A program made the position numbers and the translations under genes. From CAXBBB01 sp963815505 (GTDB lineage Bacteria; Bacteroidota; Rhodothermia; Rhodothermales; BA12): 64,000 nt of DNA. The notes beneath the pieces are model-generated. The model worked only from the letters and a program-made list of their open reading frames with translations. It searched no databases and was not told where the DNA came from. Numbering within the stretch: position 1 is the first letter of the stretch; each line of letters begins with the position of its first letter. The stretch lies in NCBI GenBank assembly GCA_963815505.1, contig CAWFGU010000003.1:62001-126000 (forward strand), read 5' to 3'. This document shows, in pieces, positions 7,655 to 15,233 of the stretch.

Positions 7655-8944
7655 ATGTCTATTCCCAACGTCCTCGTCAAGCGCGCTTCCCGATCCGCTG
7701 CTCAGTCGCGCAACGGCCACCACGTGGAGGACACTCCCGCCAAGCCCATTTTCGCCAAAGCCAAGCGCTTTCTCGCGCCTGGTGGCGACTACGCGGACAT
7801 CAAGGCCGCCGGACTCTATCCCTATTTCCGATCGATCGAGCGCAACGACGGGTCTAAGGCGATCATGGGCGGCCGCGAGATCGTCATGGCCGGGTCTAAC
7901 AACTACCTCGGCCTAGTGTCGGACCCGCGCGTCAAAAAAGCCGCTCAGGACGCCATCGAGAAGTATGGGACGGGTTGTACAGGAAGCCGCTTCCTCAACG
8001 GCACGCTCGACTTACACATCGAGTTGGAGCGCCGACTAGCCGAGTTCATGGGGGCCGAAGCCTGCGTGCTGTTCTCGACGGGCTACATGACCAACCAGGG
8101 CGTCATCCAGAGCCTGGCCGGACGCGGCGACGTGGTGTTTTCGGACAAGGACAACCATGCCTGTATCGTCGCGGGCACCAAGGTGACCGACGCGGACATC
8201 GTGCGCTTTCGTCACAACGACATCGTCCACCTGCGCCGCCAACTCGAAAAAGTCCACATCGAACGACCTGGCGCCGGCAAAATGATCGTGACGGACGGCG
8301 TCTTTTCGATGAGCGGCATCCTTGCCGACGTGCCCGCACTGGTCGATTTGGCTGAGGAGTTCGAAGCGGCCTTGATGCTCGACGACGCGCACGCCGTCGG
8401 CGTCGTAGGGCCCGGCGGGCGTGGATCGGCAGCCCACTTCGGCCTGGGCGACCGCGTAGACCTGACGACAGGCACGTTCTCCAAGAGCTTCGCCAGCCTG
8501 GGTGGATTCGTCACCGGCTCGTACGAGTCCATCGAATACATTCGCCACAGCGCATCGACTCACATCTTCAGCGCGTCGATGCCGCCTGCCAACGTCGCGA
8601 CGGTCCTCGCTTGCCTCGACATTCTGGAGCAGGAGCCGGAGCGCCTGGACCGCCTATGGGCTATCTCCGACTACATGCGCGAGGGCTTCTCGAATCTCGG
8701 CTTCGACATCTGGCAGAGCCAGTCGCCGATTATCCCCGTCGTCGTGGGAGACATGGAGACGTGCTTCAAGTTCTGGCGCGACCTGCTCGAGGAAGGCGTC
8801 TTCGTCAATGCCGTCGTGCCGCCCGCCGTCCCGCGCGGCCAGAGCCTGATGCGCACCAGCTACATGGCCAGCCACACCGACGCCCAACTCGACTTCATCC
8901 TGGCGGCGTTTGAGAAAATCGGCAAACGGCACAACGTGATCTGA
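7655..8944 (+). CDS. spt: Alpha-oxoamine synthase, probable serine palmitoyltransferase
   Basis: PLP enzyme condensing an acyl-CoA (or acyl-ACP) with an amino acid; for the Bacteroidota-type serine palmitoyltransferase this gives 3-ketosphinganine, the first sphingolipid step. The 429 residues show the class hallmarks: AGSNNYLGLVSDPRV, YGTGCTGSRFLNGT, FSTGYMTNQGV, the PLP aspartate in MLDDAHAVGVVG, and the Schiff-base lysine in TGTFSKSFASLGGF. The 70-residue N-terminal extension (IFAKAKRFLAPGGDY and then GLYPYFRSIE) is typical of SPT and longer than in KBL or BioF. Glycine C-acetyltransferase is the alternative. Neighbours are a glycosyltransferase upstream and a GNAT-like protein downstream, fitting sphingolipid synthesis. 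Confidence 0.85.
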   Translation: MSIPNVLVKRASRSAAQSRNGHHVEDTPAKPIFAKAKRFLAPGGDYADIKAAGLYPYFRSIERNDGSKAIMGGREIVMAGSNNYLGLVSDPRVKKAAQDAIEKYGTGCTGSRFLNGTLDLHIELERRLAEFMGAEACVLFSTGYMTNQGVIQSLAGRGDVVFSDKDNHACIVAGTKVTDADIVRFRHNDIVHLRRQLEKVHIERPGAGKMIVTDGVFSMSGILADVPALVDLAEEFEAALMLDDAHAVGVVGPGGRGSAAHFGLGDRVDLTTGTFSKSFASLGGFVTGSYESIEYIRHSASTHIFSASMPPANVATVLACLDILEQEPERLDRLWAISDYMREGFSNLGFDIWQSQSPIIPVVVGDMETCFKFWRDLLEEGVFVNAVVPPAVPRGQSLMRTSYMASHTDAQLDFILAAFEKIGKRHNVI

Positions 8945-8998
8945 CCTGCGCGTCATCCGTTTCTTGCGGTCCTACCTCTCCCGTGCCAGACCGCTCCC

Positions 8999-10132
8999 AT
9001 GCCGATTACCGTCTCCACAGCCGACAGCCGCAAGGACCACCGCGCCTTCGTCGACTTCCCATTTCGCCTCTATGCCGAGAGTGACTACTGGGTGCCGATG
9101 CTCCGCCGTGACGCCCTCGCGCTGATCGACGAGAAGAAGAACCCATTCTTCGAGCACGGCCTGATGCAGACGTATCTGGCGCGAAACGAGAGGGGCGAGA
9201 TCGTCGGACGCATCGCCGCGATACAGAATGGTGCACACCTCGAGACGTTTGACGATGCGACCGGCTTCTTCGGCTTCTTCGAGTGCGTAGACGACTACGA
9301 AGTCGCCCGCGCCCTGCTCGACGCGGCAGGTGGATGGCTGCGCGGGATGGGGCTCAAAGCGATGCGCGGCCCGGCCAATCCGAGCCTGAACGACACAGCG
9401 GGCCTGCTCGTCGACGGCTTCGACCTGCAGCCGTCGGTCATGATGCCGTACAACCCGCCCTACTACGCCGACTTCCTACGGCGCTGGGGGTTCGAGACGC
9501 AGACCGAGATGCTGTCGCTTTACGTCCACGCCAAGTACATGGACGCCAGCAAACTCTTCCGCGGCGACGAGATCGTGCGCCGCCGCCTGTCCGGGCTGAC
9601 GGTGCGCGGACTCGACCCCAACCGGTTCGACGAGGATGTAGCCGCTGCGATGAAGATCTACAACGATGGCTGGGAGAAAAACGAGGGGTTCGTCGCCATG
9701 ACAGACGCCGAGGCCAAACACTTGGCGTCGGAACTCAAGCCGATTCTCGTACCCGAACTGTTCGTATTTGCCGAGCGCGACGGCGAGCCGGTGGGCTTCT
9801 CCGTTTCGCTGCCCGACTTCAATCAGGCGCTACGCCACGTCAAAAACGGCAAGCTGACGCCCGGCAACCTGGTCGGCCTGATCGCGCGCGCCAAGATGGG
9901 CACTATCACCGACCTGCGGATGCCGCTGATGGGCGCTCGGCAGGACTATCAGGGCAAAGGTCTCGACGCTGTTCTGATTGCCGAGACGATTCGGCGCGGG
10001 CGCAAGCTGGGGTTTCTAGGCTGCGAACTCAGTTGGGTCCTCGCCGATAACAAGCGATTGCTCCTCGCGCTCGAGCGCATGGGCGCCGTAGTCGACAAAC
10101 GCTACGAGCTGCTCGAGGCACCGCTCGACTGA
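8999..10132 (+). CDS. GNAT-fold N-acyltransferase-like protein beside spt; candidate bacterial ceramide synthase
   Basis: A 377-residue conserved protein beginning MPITVSTADSRKDHRAFVDF. It belongs to a family seen next to serine palmitoyltransferase genes, with FPFRLYAESDYWVPML, NPFFEHGLMQTYLARNE, then GEIVGRIAAIQN, the first GNAT beta-strands, MRGPANPSLND in the middle, and a second GNAT-like segment near MGARQDYQGKGLDAVLI (Q-x-x-G-x-G acyl-CoA loop). Bacterial ceramide synthase bCerS of Caulobacter is a GNAT-type acyltransferase (established), so N-acylation of a sphingoid base is the favoured guess here. It starts 54 bp after spt. Function remains inference from family and context. Confidence 0.7.
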   Translation: MPITVSTADSRKDHRAFVDFPFRLYAESDYWVPMLRRDALALIDEKKNPFFEHGLMQTYLARNERGEIVGRIAAIQNGAHLETFDDATGFFGFFECVDDYEVARALLDAAGGWLRGMGLKAMRGPANPSLNDTAGLLVDGFDLQPSVMMPYNPPYYADFLRRWGFETQTEMLSLYVHAKYMDASKLFRGDEIVRRRLSGLTVRGLDPNRFDEDVAAAMKIYNDGWEKNEGFVAMTDAEAKHLASELKPILVPELFVFAERDGEPVGFSVSLPDFNQALRHVKNGKLTPGNLVGLIARAKMGTITDLRMPLMGARQDYQGKGLDAVLIAETIRRGRKLGFLGCELSWVLADNKRLLLALERMGAVVDKRYELLEAPLD

Positions 10133-10623
10133 GCCCACCGCGCCGCCTGGAGTCCCGCTCGGCTCCGCGCGCCCGACAGAAATGGAAACAGTGCAGCGCG
10201 CGCGTAGAATGCGTCGGCTCCAAACGCGACGCCAACCGTCGTCGAACCGCCGGTAACGCGCCGCCGTATCGTCTGAACTCGATTCGTTGATACCTCGACC
10301 GGGTCTAGACTGGCCCCTCCCTCCGGCAGGATGGAAAAGATCACGCGTCCACCCTCGACCACCAGTTCGGCAATTCCTAACCTCTCGTCGATGGATGCGG
10401 AAGCCACCTCTTTCAGTTCGATGCAGGTCACATAGCGCGACGCATCGACCTCCAGCTTAGCGATCCACACGTGTTCGCCCGGGACATGGCCGTACTCGAC
10501 GCGGAGGGCACCAACTACACACGTGCCATGTCCTGCATCCCACCCGACCGGCACGATCACACGCCTCCCCTCTACCTCGACGGACAGTTGAATCGGCAAA
10601 CGAGCGGGACCAAGGACGAGCAT
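10102..10623 (-). CDS. Hypothetical protein, 173 aa, convergent with the GNAT-like gene
   Basis: Not recognised. From the ATG at 10623 (MLVLGPARLPIQLSVEVEG) it encodes a beta-rich protein with balanced composition in its first 120 residues (VDASRYVTCIELKEVASA, LVVEGGRVIFSILPEGG) and a low-complexity A/R/S tail that overlaps the 3' end of the convergent neighbour by 31 bp. A longer open frame reaches 10731 but runs into the tRNA, so the internal start is better. It begins just 8 bases after the tRNA terminator, and no separate promoter is evident. It could be real or a long chance frame; coding seems more likely because the early residues do not look like a shadow frame. Confidence 0.4.
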   Translation of the reverse strand: MLVLGPARLPIQLSVEVEGRRVIVPVGWDAGHGTCVVGALRVEYGHVPGEHVWIAKLEVDASRYVTCIELKEVASASIDERLGIAELVVEGGRVIFSILPEGGASLDPVEVSTNRVQTIRRRVTGGSTTVGVAFGADAFYARAALFPFLSGARSRAGLQAARWAQSSGASSSS

Positions 10624-10630
10624 AATACCG

Positions 10631-10667
10631 AAACAGAAACGCCTCCGCCCGGCGGACCGAGGGAGGC
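10631..10667 (-). terminator. Rho-independent terminator of tRNA-Gly
   Basis: On the minus strand GCCTCC pairs with GGAGGC around a GC-rich loop, followed by GTTTCTGTTT. It starts four bases after the CCA end of the tRNA, the expected place and form for a tRNA terminator. Confidence 0.75.
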
Positions 10668-10670
10668 GTG

Positions 10671-10746
10671 TGGAGCGGAACACCGGGCTCGAACCGGCGA
10701 CCTCAACCTTGGCAAGGTTGCGCTCTACCAACTGAGCTAGTTCCGC
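10671..10746 (-). tRNA. tRNA-Gly (GCC anticodon)
   Basis: On the minus strand the 76-nt sequence starts GCGGAACTAGCTCAGTTGG and folds as a standard cloverleaf. The acceptor stem is GCGGAAC with GTTCCGC, the D arm is GCTC-AGTTGGTA-GAGC, the anticodon stem CAACC and GGTTG encloses TTGCCAA, giving anticodon GCC, and the T arm is CCGGTTCGAGCCCGG. The discriminator is T and CCA is encoded. Confidence 0.95.
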
Positions 10747-10865
10747 ATGGTATGCCCGACGGCGTGGCTATCGGGACCGCAATAATAGGGAAATCCGCGC
10801 TCACTTGTCAAGCCTTTGCACGTGTTCACCGAATCCCAAAACGCAGGACTTTACCCTACACTTCG

Positions 10866-11507
10866 TCACAACGCAATGCGCTTACGAAATACGCCGCGCA
10901 CGACGGCTGCGCGCCCGCTGTGATAGGAGCCTTCGTCCAAATCAACTTCGACTTCCTGAAGTTCTATCACATCCATTGCTGCAAAGTCGGAGCGCAGCGT
11001 GTCGGCAGAGTACAGCATCTCTGCCTGAGAGGGACCTCCCGACCCATCACTCTGCTGGAAGGCGAGTTGACCGGTTGCAAAGGCTTCGACGACGAGCAGT
11101 CCGCCGGGGCGTAGCGATGTCGTCATGCGGCGGTGAAGATCGTCGCGGACAGTGGGCGGTAGATGCAAGAAGATAGACGCGACCACGTCGAATGCCTGTT
11201 GGGGCCAGTTCCAGGTCGTCAGATCGGCTTGCTCGGCGATCAGAGCGACGCCGCGCTCGACGGCCAACGCGCGCGCCTTGCGAACACCGTGGGCCGATAG
11301 GTCGACCGTCGTCACGTCGAGTCCTTGCTCTGCGAGCCAGACGCCGTTGCGCCCTTCTCCGTCGGCCGGGACGAGCGCGGTCATTCCCGGAGCGAGGCGG
11401 CTCGCTTGCGAGGCGAGGTAGGCGTTCGGTGCCGTTCCGTAGCCGTACGCATCGTCGGCGTAGCGGGCATCCCAGAACGAAGCAGCATGGCCGATGAAGT
11501 CGCTCAC
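10866..11507 (-). CDS. Class I SAM-dependent methyltransferase (TehB/thiopurine-methyltransferase-like)
   Basis: Cytoplasmic S-adenosylmethionine-dependent methyltransferase of 213 residues; substrate unknown. It opens MSDFIGHAASFWDARYADDA, a stretch typical of TehB-like and TPMT-like proteins, then has motif I as ALVPADGEGRNGVWLAEQG, an acidic residue after VTTVDLSA for the ribose, FDVVASIFLHLPP (motif IV) and LRPGGLLVVEAF (motif VI). Such proteins can methylate oxyanions or thiols, but nothing here specifies that. Its ATG overlaps the stop of the upstream FmdB-like gene (ATGA), so the two form an operon. Confidence 0.82.
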   Translation of the reverse strand: MSDFIGHAASFWDARYADDAYGYGTAPNAYLASQASRLAPGMTALVPADGEGRNGVWLAEQGLDVTTVDLSAHGVRKARALAVERGVALIAEQADLTTWNWPQQAFDVVASIFLHLPPTVRDDLHRRMTTSLRPGGLLVVEAFATGQLAFQQSDGSGGPSQAEMLYSADTLRSDFAAMDVIELQEVEVDLDEGSYHSGRAAVVRGVFRKRIAL

Positions 11508-11851
11508 GAGGCGTCGCCTTTGGGCTTAGTAGGCGCGTCCGGCTTGGACTCGGACTTCTTGTTCTCGGCGGGTGTGGACTCCGGCTTCGACTCGGCCTTG
11601 GCCTCCTTGGAGTCGCCCCCTTTCGTGTCGGACGGCGCGTCGGCTACCGGCTTCTTCTTTCCGTCCTTGCCGTAGTTCGTATAGTCGGTGAGGTAGAAGC
11701 CGCTGCCTTTGAACACCAGTCCGGCCTTGCCGCTGATGACACGACGTACGTTTTGACCGGTCTCGGGATCGACGGTGAGCGCGGGCTCGGTGATGCGCTG
11801 TTCGATCTCGAAGTCAGTGCCGTCTTCGCGGCGATAGATGTAGGTAGGCAT
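11504..11851 (-). CDS. FmdB-like small protein lacking the zinc-ribbon cysteines
   Basis: The first 65 residues align by pattern with FmdB-type putative regulatory zinc ribbons: MPTYIYRREDGTDFEIEQ corresponds to the usual MPxYEYxCxxCGxxFE, and VISGKAGLVFKGSGFYLTDY to the VFKGxGFYxTDY end of the core. The four metal-binding cysteines are absent (R-R-E-D-G where C-x-x-C-G is expected, and R-R-V where the second pair should be), so zinc is unlikely to be bound. The remaining 50 residues are a lysine/serine/proline/glutamate-rich disordered tail. It is 115 residues, within family range, and overlaps the methyltransferase start. Confidence 0.8.
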   Translation of the reverse strand: MPTYIYRREDGTDFEIEQRITEPALTVDPETGQNVRRVISGKAGLVFKGSGFYLTDYTNYGKDGKKKPVADAPSDTKGGDSKEAKAESKPESTPAENKKSESKPDAPTKPKGDAS

Positions 11852-11908
11852 GGTGCGTGGGTAAAGGGCGATGCGGAATCGCTCGCCCCGAGCGCCTGTT
11901 CCGGTCGG

Positions 11909-13078
11909 CTACTGCGCGAGGGCGTCGTACACCATATCCGCGTACGCCGCGCGCACGCCGCCGATTTTACTGTTGTCGCGCGTCGGGTGGACGCGGTTGG
12001 TGAGCAGGATCGCGAAAACCTGAGCGTCCGGATCGAACCACATAGACGTGCCGGTAAAGCCGGTGTGTCCGAACGCACGCGGTCCGAATTTCGTCCCGGC
12101 CGATGAGTAACCTTCGTCCGAGCGCGTATCCCACCCAATGCCACGCGTGCTCTCTCCGACAATGTTGGCGCGCGCCGTAAACCGGGCGATGGTCTCGGGC
12201 TGGAGCAGCGTGACGCCGTCGAGCGTGCCTCCGCCGAGCAGCATTCGCGCGAATCGGCTCAGGTCTTCGGCGTTGGAAAACAGTCCCGCGTGCCCGGCGA
12301 CACCACCGACAAGCATCGCCGTCTCGTCGTGGACATAGCCGCTGACGAGGCCGCGCGTGCCGTCGACCTCGGTCGGGACGGCGTCGGCGTCCGGCTGGTC
12401 GACCTGGATGTAACCGGTAGAGGTCATACCTAACGGCTCGAAGATATTGGCAGTCGCCCACTCGTCGAACGGTGTAGCGGTGATGCCTTCAACCGCGCGC
12501 AAGAGCACCATCATGCCCCAGTCGGAATAGACGGTTTTGGTATCCGGCTCGTATTGGAGCGGCGTCGCATAGATCGTGTCGAACACCTGCTCGGCCGTCG
12601 TGAAGCCTTGGACGTGGAACGGGCGGAATGCCGTCAGCCCGGCCGAGTGCGTCATGATCTGACGAACGGTCACAGCCTCCTTTCCGGCTCGTCCAAACTC
12701 GGGCACGTAGCGCGCGACCGGAGCGTCGATGTCGATCTCTCCCCTTTCGGAAAGCAGCATGATCGCCGTCGTCGTGGCGACGACCTTGGTCAGCGACGCC
12801 AGATCGTAGCGCGTCTGAGGCGTGATCGGGCGCGCGTCGTCGTAGGTGTACGTGCCCTCTGCCGTCATCAACACGACGGCGTTGGGATAGCCGGCCGCCG
12901 CAGATGCTCCGGGAAACGCGCGATCGGCCATCGACGCGGTCAGCAGCGAGTCGACGCGTGTCTGGAGTCTTTCGACCTGGGCGTCGGTGACGAGCGCATC
13001 GCCGGACGTGGCTTCGTACTGCGCTTCCGAGCAGGCGGGAAGCAGCAAAAGGGCGGCGAGGAGGGCGAAAGCGCGCAT
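11909..13078 (-). CDS. Lipoprotein serine hydrolase, beta-lactamase/class C PBP family
   Basis: Penicillin-binding-protein-like serine hydrolase predicted to be lipid-anchored and to act in the periplasm; the substrate may be a peptidoglycan peptide or an ester. The 389 residues start MRAFALLAALLLLPACSEAQ, a lipoprotein signal with lipobox LPAC. The catalytic SxxK is DLASLTKVVATT, the second motif is YSDWGMM (usually YxN, here with D), and the third is HTGFTGTSMW in place of KTG. I used the ATG at 13078 rather than an in-frame ATG ten codons earlier because the promoter-like TATCTTGG lies 26 bases upstream and the signal peptide then begins normally. It is an esterase-EstB/PBP4-type protein, not a proven beta-lactamase. 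Confidence 0.85.
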   Translation of the reverse strand: MRAFALLAALLLLPACSEAQYEATSGDALVTDAQVERLQTRVDSLLTASMADRAFPGASAAAGYPNAVVLMTAEGTYTYDDARPITPQTRYDLASLTKVVATTTAIMLLSERGEIDIDAPVARYVPEFGRAGKEAVTVRQIMTHSAGLTAFRPFHVQGFTTAEQVFDTIYATPLQYEPDTKTVYSDWGMMVLLRAVEGITATPFDEWATANIFEPLGMTSTGYIQVDQPDADAVPTEVDGTRGLVSGYVHDETAMLVGGVAGHAGLFSNAEDLSRFARMLLGGGTLDGVTLLQPETIARFTARANIVGESTRGIGWDTRSDEGYSSAGTKFGPRAFGHTGFTGTSMWFDPDAQVFAILLTNRVHPTRDNSKIGGVRAAYADMVYDALAQ

Positions 13079-13104
13079 GGCGGAGGCGGGGTGTGGGACA
13101 GCCG

Positions 13105-13112
13105 CCAAGATA
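13105..13112 (-). promoter_or_regulatory. Probable -7 promoter element of the serine hydrolase gene
   Basis: Minus-strand TATCTTGG (TAnnTTGS form of the Bacteroidetes -7 element) ends 26 bases before the ATG at 13078, the same spacing as the wbpB and DUF2911 elements. Confidence 0.4.
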
Positions 13113-13216
13113 GCCTTCGGCTCACGGCGTCCCGTCTCTTGTCAACGCCAGGTTTGGGTGGCATCCGCTACTGCTCTACGGTCACCCCGTTTGGGCAGAG
13201 CGGGAGTCTGTTTGCG

Positions 13217-13639
13217 CTAGAACGACATCGCCTCCACGAACTGACCGCTTCTGTCGTAAACGCCAACTGTTGAGAGACCCAGAACGATAGTATTGTCGCT
13301 GGGATCGGGGTCGTACAGATGGGTGATCAGAACGAAGTGAGTACCTGCGTCGAAAAAGCTCAGCTTATTGTATTCATCCTCAATCGGCCCCGTCTCGCGA
13401 ATCACGTTGCAGATCGCCTGGATCGGTTCGGGCGACTGCCGGTCGAGGGGTGCACCTAATATCAACGTGCGGAAGTCGAAGTACTCCCAGTCGAGTTTGC
13501 CGATGACAGACTCGGCGATCTCCATTCCCTCATCGGTCGGATTCGAACATCCTGCGTGCTCTTGGGCAGCAGCGCTCGACAAGCACACTATCGAAAGCAG
13601 GGCAACCAAGAAGTAAGTCGAAACTCGCACATTCACCAT
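13217..13639 (-). CDS. Secreted hypothetical protein, 140 aa
   Basis: Not assigned to a family. An N-terminal signal peptide (VSTYFLVALLSIVCLSSAAA, cleavage probably after AAAQ) is followed by about 110 residues with CSNPTDEGMEIAESVIGKLD, an ICNVIRETG stretch and YDPDPSDNTIVLGL. Two cysteines (residues near 31 and 76) could form a disulfide. Composition differs from the surrounding genes: more A/T and fewer G/C-ending codons, so it may be a recent arrival. It starts at an ATG at 13639 about 50 bases downstream of the rnhA stop. Confidence 0.6.
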   Translation of the reverse strand: MVNVRVSTYFLVALLSIVCLSSAAAQEHAGCSNPTDEGMEIAESVIGKLDWEYFDFRTLILGAPLDRQSPEPIQAICNVIRETGPIEDEYNKLSFFDAGTHFVLITHLYDPDPSDNTIVLGLSTVGVYDRSGQFVEAMSF

Positions 13640-13687
13640 TGGTCACCGCTTGGTTGATGGATCTGCAAAAGCCAGCGCCCGAGCGGG

Positions 13688-14167
13688 CTATGCGCGCCCC
13701 GTGCGATTGGCTTCTTGATGCTCCTTCATCGCGAACACGGCCAGCCCGTCGACGCGCTCGTTGTCGGGGTTTCCGGCGTGGCCTTTGACCTTGACCCAGT
13801 CGACGCGGTGTGGGGCGGCGGCTTCGATCAGTTGCTGCCACAGGTCCTGATTCTCGACGGGCTTCTTGCTCGCCGTCTTCCAGCCGTTCTTCTGCCAGTT
13901 GTTGAGCCAGCCCTGAGCGAACGCGCGCTGGACGTAGGCGCTGTCGGTGTGGATCTTGACGTGCATCGGGCGCTTCATCGCGCGCAAAGCTTCGAGGCAC
14001 GCCATCATCTCCATTCGGTTGTTCGTCGTATGCGTCTCGGCGCCGGTCAACACGCGCTCATTGTCGCCGTGGCGCAGCAGTGCGGCCCAGCCTCCCGGTC
14101 CGGGGTTGCCGCTGCACGCGCCGTCTGTGTAGACGATTACGGGATCGGTCGGAGCAGCGTCGGGCAT
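13688..14167 (-). CDS. rnhA: Ribonuclease HI
   Basis: Cleaves the RNA strand of RNA-DNA hybrids using two metal ions, in replication and R-loop removal. The 159-residue protein shows the DEDD catalytic set: D in VIVYTDGACSGNPGPGGWAA, E in NNRMEMMACLEALRAM, D in KIHTDSAYVQRAF and D in GNPDNERVDGLAVFA. The basic handle WAQ-type region (QKNGWKTASKKPVEN) is present. Length is typical of the E. coli type. The ATG at 14167 faces obgE across a 61-bp divergent region with promoter-like elements on both strands. Confidence 0.95.
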   Translation of the reverse strand: MPDAAPTDPVIVYTDGACSGNPGPGGWAALLRHGDNERVLTGAETHTTNNRMEMMACLEALRAMKRPMHVKIHTDSAYVQRAFAQGWLNNWQKNGWKTASKKPVENQDLWQQLIEAAAPHRVDWVKVKGHAGNPDNERVDGLAVFAMKEHQEANRTGRA

Positions 14168-14198
14168 GGGTCAGGCAGGATGGTCGTACTTTGCCCTA

Positions 14199-14206
14199 CC
14201 AAGTTA
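14199..14206 (-). promoter_or_regulatory. Probable -7 element of rnhA
   Basis: Minus-strand TAACTTGG (TAnnTTGS) lies 31 bases before the rnhA ATG, in the 61-bp gap between rnhA and obgE. The opposite strand carries TACTTTG at 14187-14193, a possible obgE element. Confidence 0.4.
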
Positions 14207-14228
14207 CCCGACCGACCCGAGCGCCTCC

Positions 14229-15233
14229 ATGAAGTTTGTAGACTACGTCACGCTGACGGTGCGAAGCGGAAAAGGCGGCGCGGGCGAGCGGACGTTCCGG
14301 CGCGAGAAGTACGAGCCGATGGGCGGCCCCAACGGCGGCGACGGCGGCGACGGCGGATCGGTGATACTGGTCGGCGACAGCCGCCTCTACACGCTGCTCG
14401 ATCTGCGTTACAACCGCCACCACTACGCCGAGGACGGCAAGCGCGGCGGCAGCATGAACAAGACCGGAAAGTCAGGCGACGACATCGTCCTGCGTGTGCC
14501 GGTCGGCACCGTCGTCAAAGACGCCAACACGGACGACGTGATCGGCGAAGTGCTGGAGGACGGCGACACGCTGATGCTCGCCAAAGGCGGACTGGGCGGT
14601 AAGGGCAACTGGCACTTCCGCTCACCTACGCGGCAGGCTCCGCAGTACGCCCAGCCCGGACTGCCAGGCGAAGAGCGCGAGGTGCAACTCGAACTCAAGC
14701 TGCTCGCCGATGTCGGCCTGGTCGGCTTCCCCAACGCGGGCAAGAGCACGCTCGTCGCCAGTGTGTCGGCGGCCACGCCCAAGATCGCCGATTATCCGTT
14801 TACGACGCTCGTTCCGTCGCTGGGCGTCGTCGGCGTCGATGGATGGCAGTCGTTCGTGATCGCCGACATTCCGGGCATCGTCGAGGGCGCGAGCGAGGGC
14901 AAAGGGCTGGGCCACCGCTTTCTCAAACACATCGAGCGCAACGCCGTCCTGCTGTTCGTGGTGTCGGCCGAGCAGGAAGATGCGGGGGCCGTCTACGAAA
15001 CGCTGTTGGCCGAACTGGAAGCGTTCGAGCCGGACCTGCTGGACAAGCCGCGCGCCATTGCCGTCAGCAAGATGGACCTATGGCCCGAGGACACGCGCGA
15101 CGACTTCATCGCCGAAGTCAAAGCCACGCTTCCCGATGATCTGGCCGTGTACCCCATCTCGTCCGTCGCCCAGATCGGCCTCACCGAACTCAAACGCGGC
15201 TTGTGGAGCGCGATCAAGAAAGACCGAGAATGA
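14229..15233 (+). CDS. obgE: Obg family GTPase ObgE/CgtA
   Basis: Essential ribosome-associated GTPase acting in late 50S assembly and stress control. The 334 residues begin MKFVDYVTLTVRSGKGGAG, the glycine-rich Obg fold with long runs of GG (GGDGGDGGSVILV). The G domain holds GFPNAGKSTLVASVS (G1), DIPGIVEGASEGKGLGHRFL (G3/switch II), SKMDLWPED (G4, with S in place of N) and ISSV (G5). The C-terminal OCT extension is absent, as in many Bacteroidota. I chose the ATG at 14229; a frame upstream to 14166 has no family content. The stop overlaps the dprA start (ATGA). Confidence 0.95.
   Translation: MKFVDYVTLTVRSGKGGAGERTFRREKYEPMGGPNGGDGGDGGSVILVGDSRLYTLLDLRYNRHHYAEDGKRGGSMNKTGKSGDDIVLRVPVGTVVKDANTDDVIGEVLEDGDTLMLAKGGLGGKGNWHFRSPTRQAPQYAQPGLPGEEREVQLELKLLADVGLVGFPNAGKSTLVASVSAATPKIADYPFTTLVPSLGVVGVDGWQSFVIADIPGIVEGASEGKGLGHRFLKHIERNAVLLFVVSAEQEDAGAVYETLLAELEAFEPDLLDKPRAIAVSKMDLWPEDTRDDFIAEVKATLPDDLAVYPISSVAQIGLTELKRGLWSAIKKDRE

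Noticed and set aside
10624..10731. N-terminal extension of the hypothetical protein through the tRNA
   Set aside because: Would translate the tRNA and its terminator.
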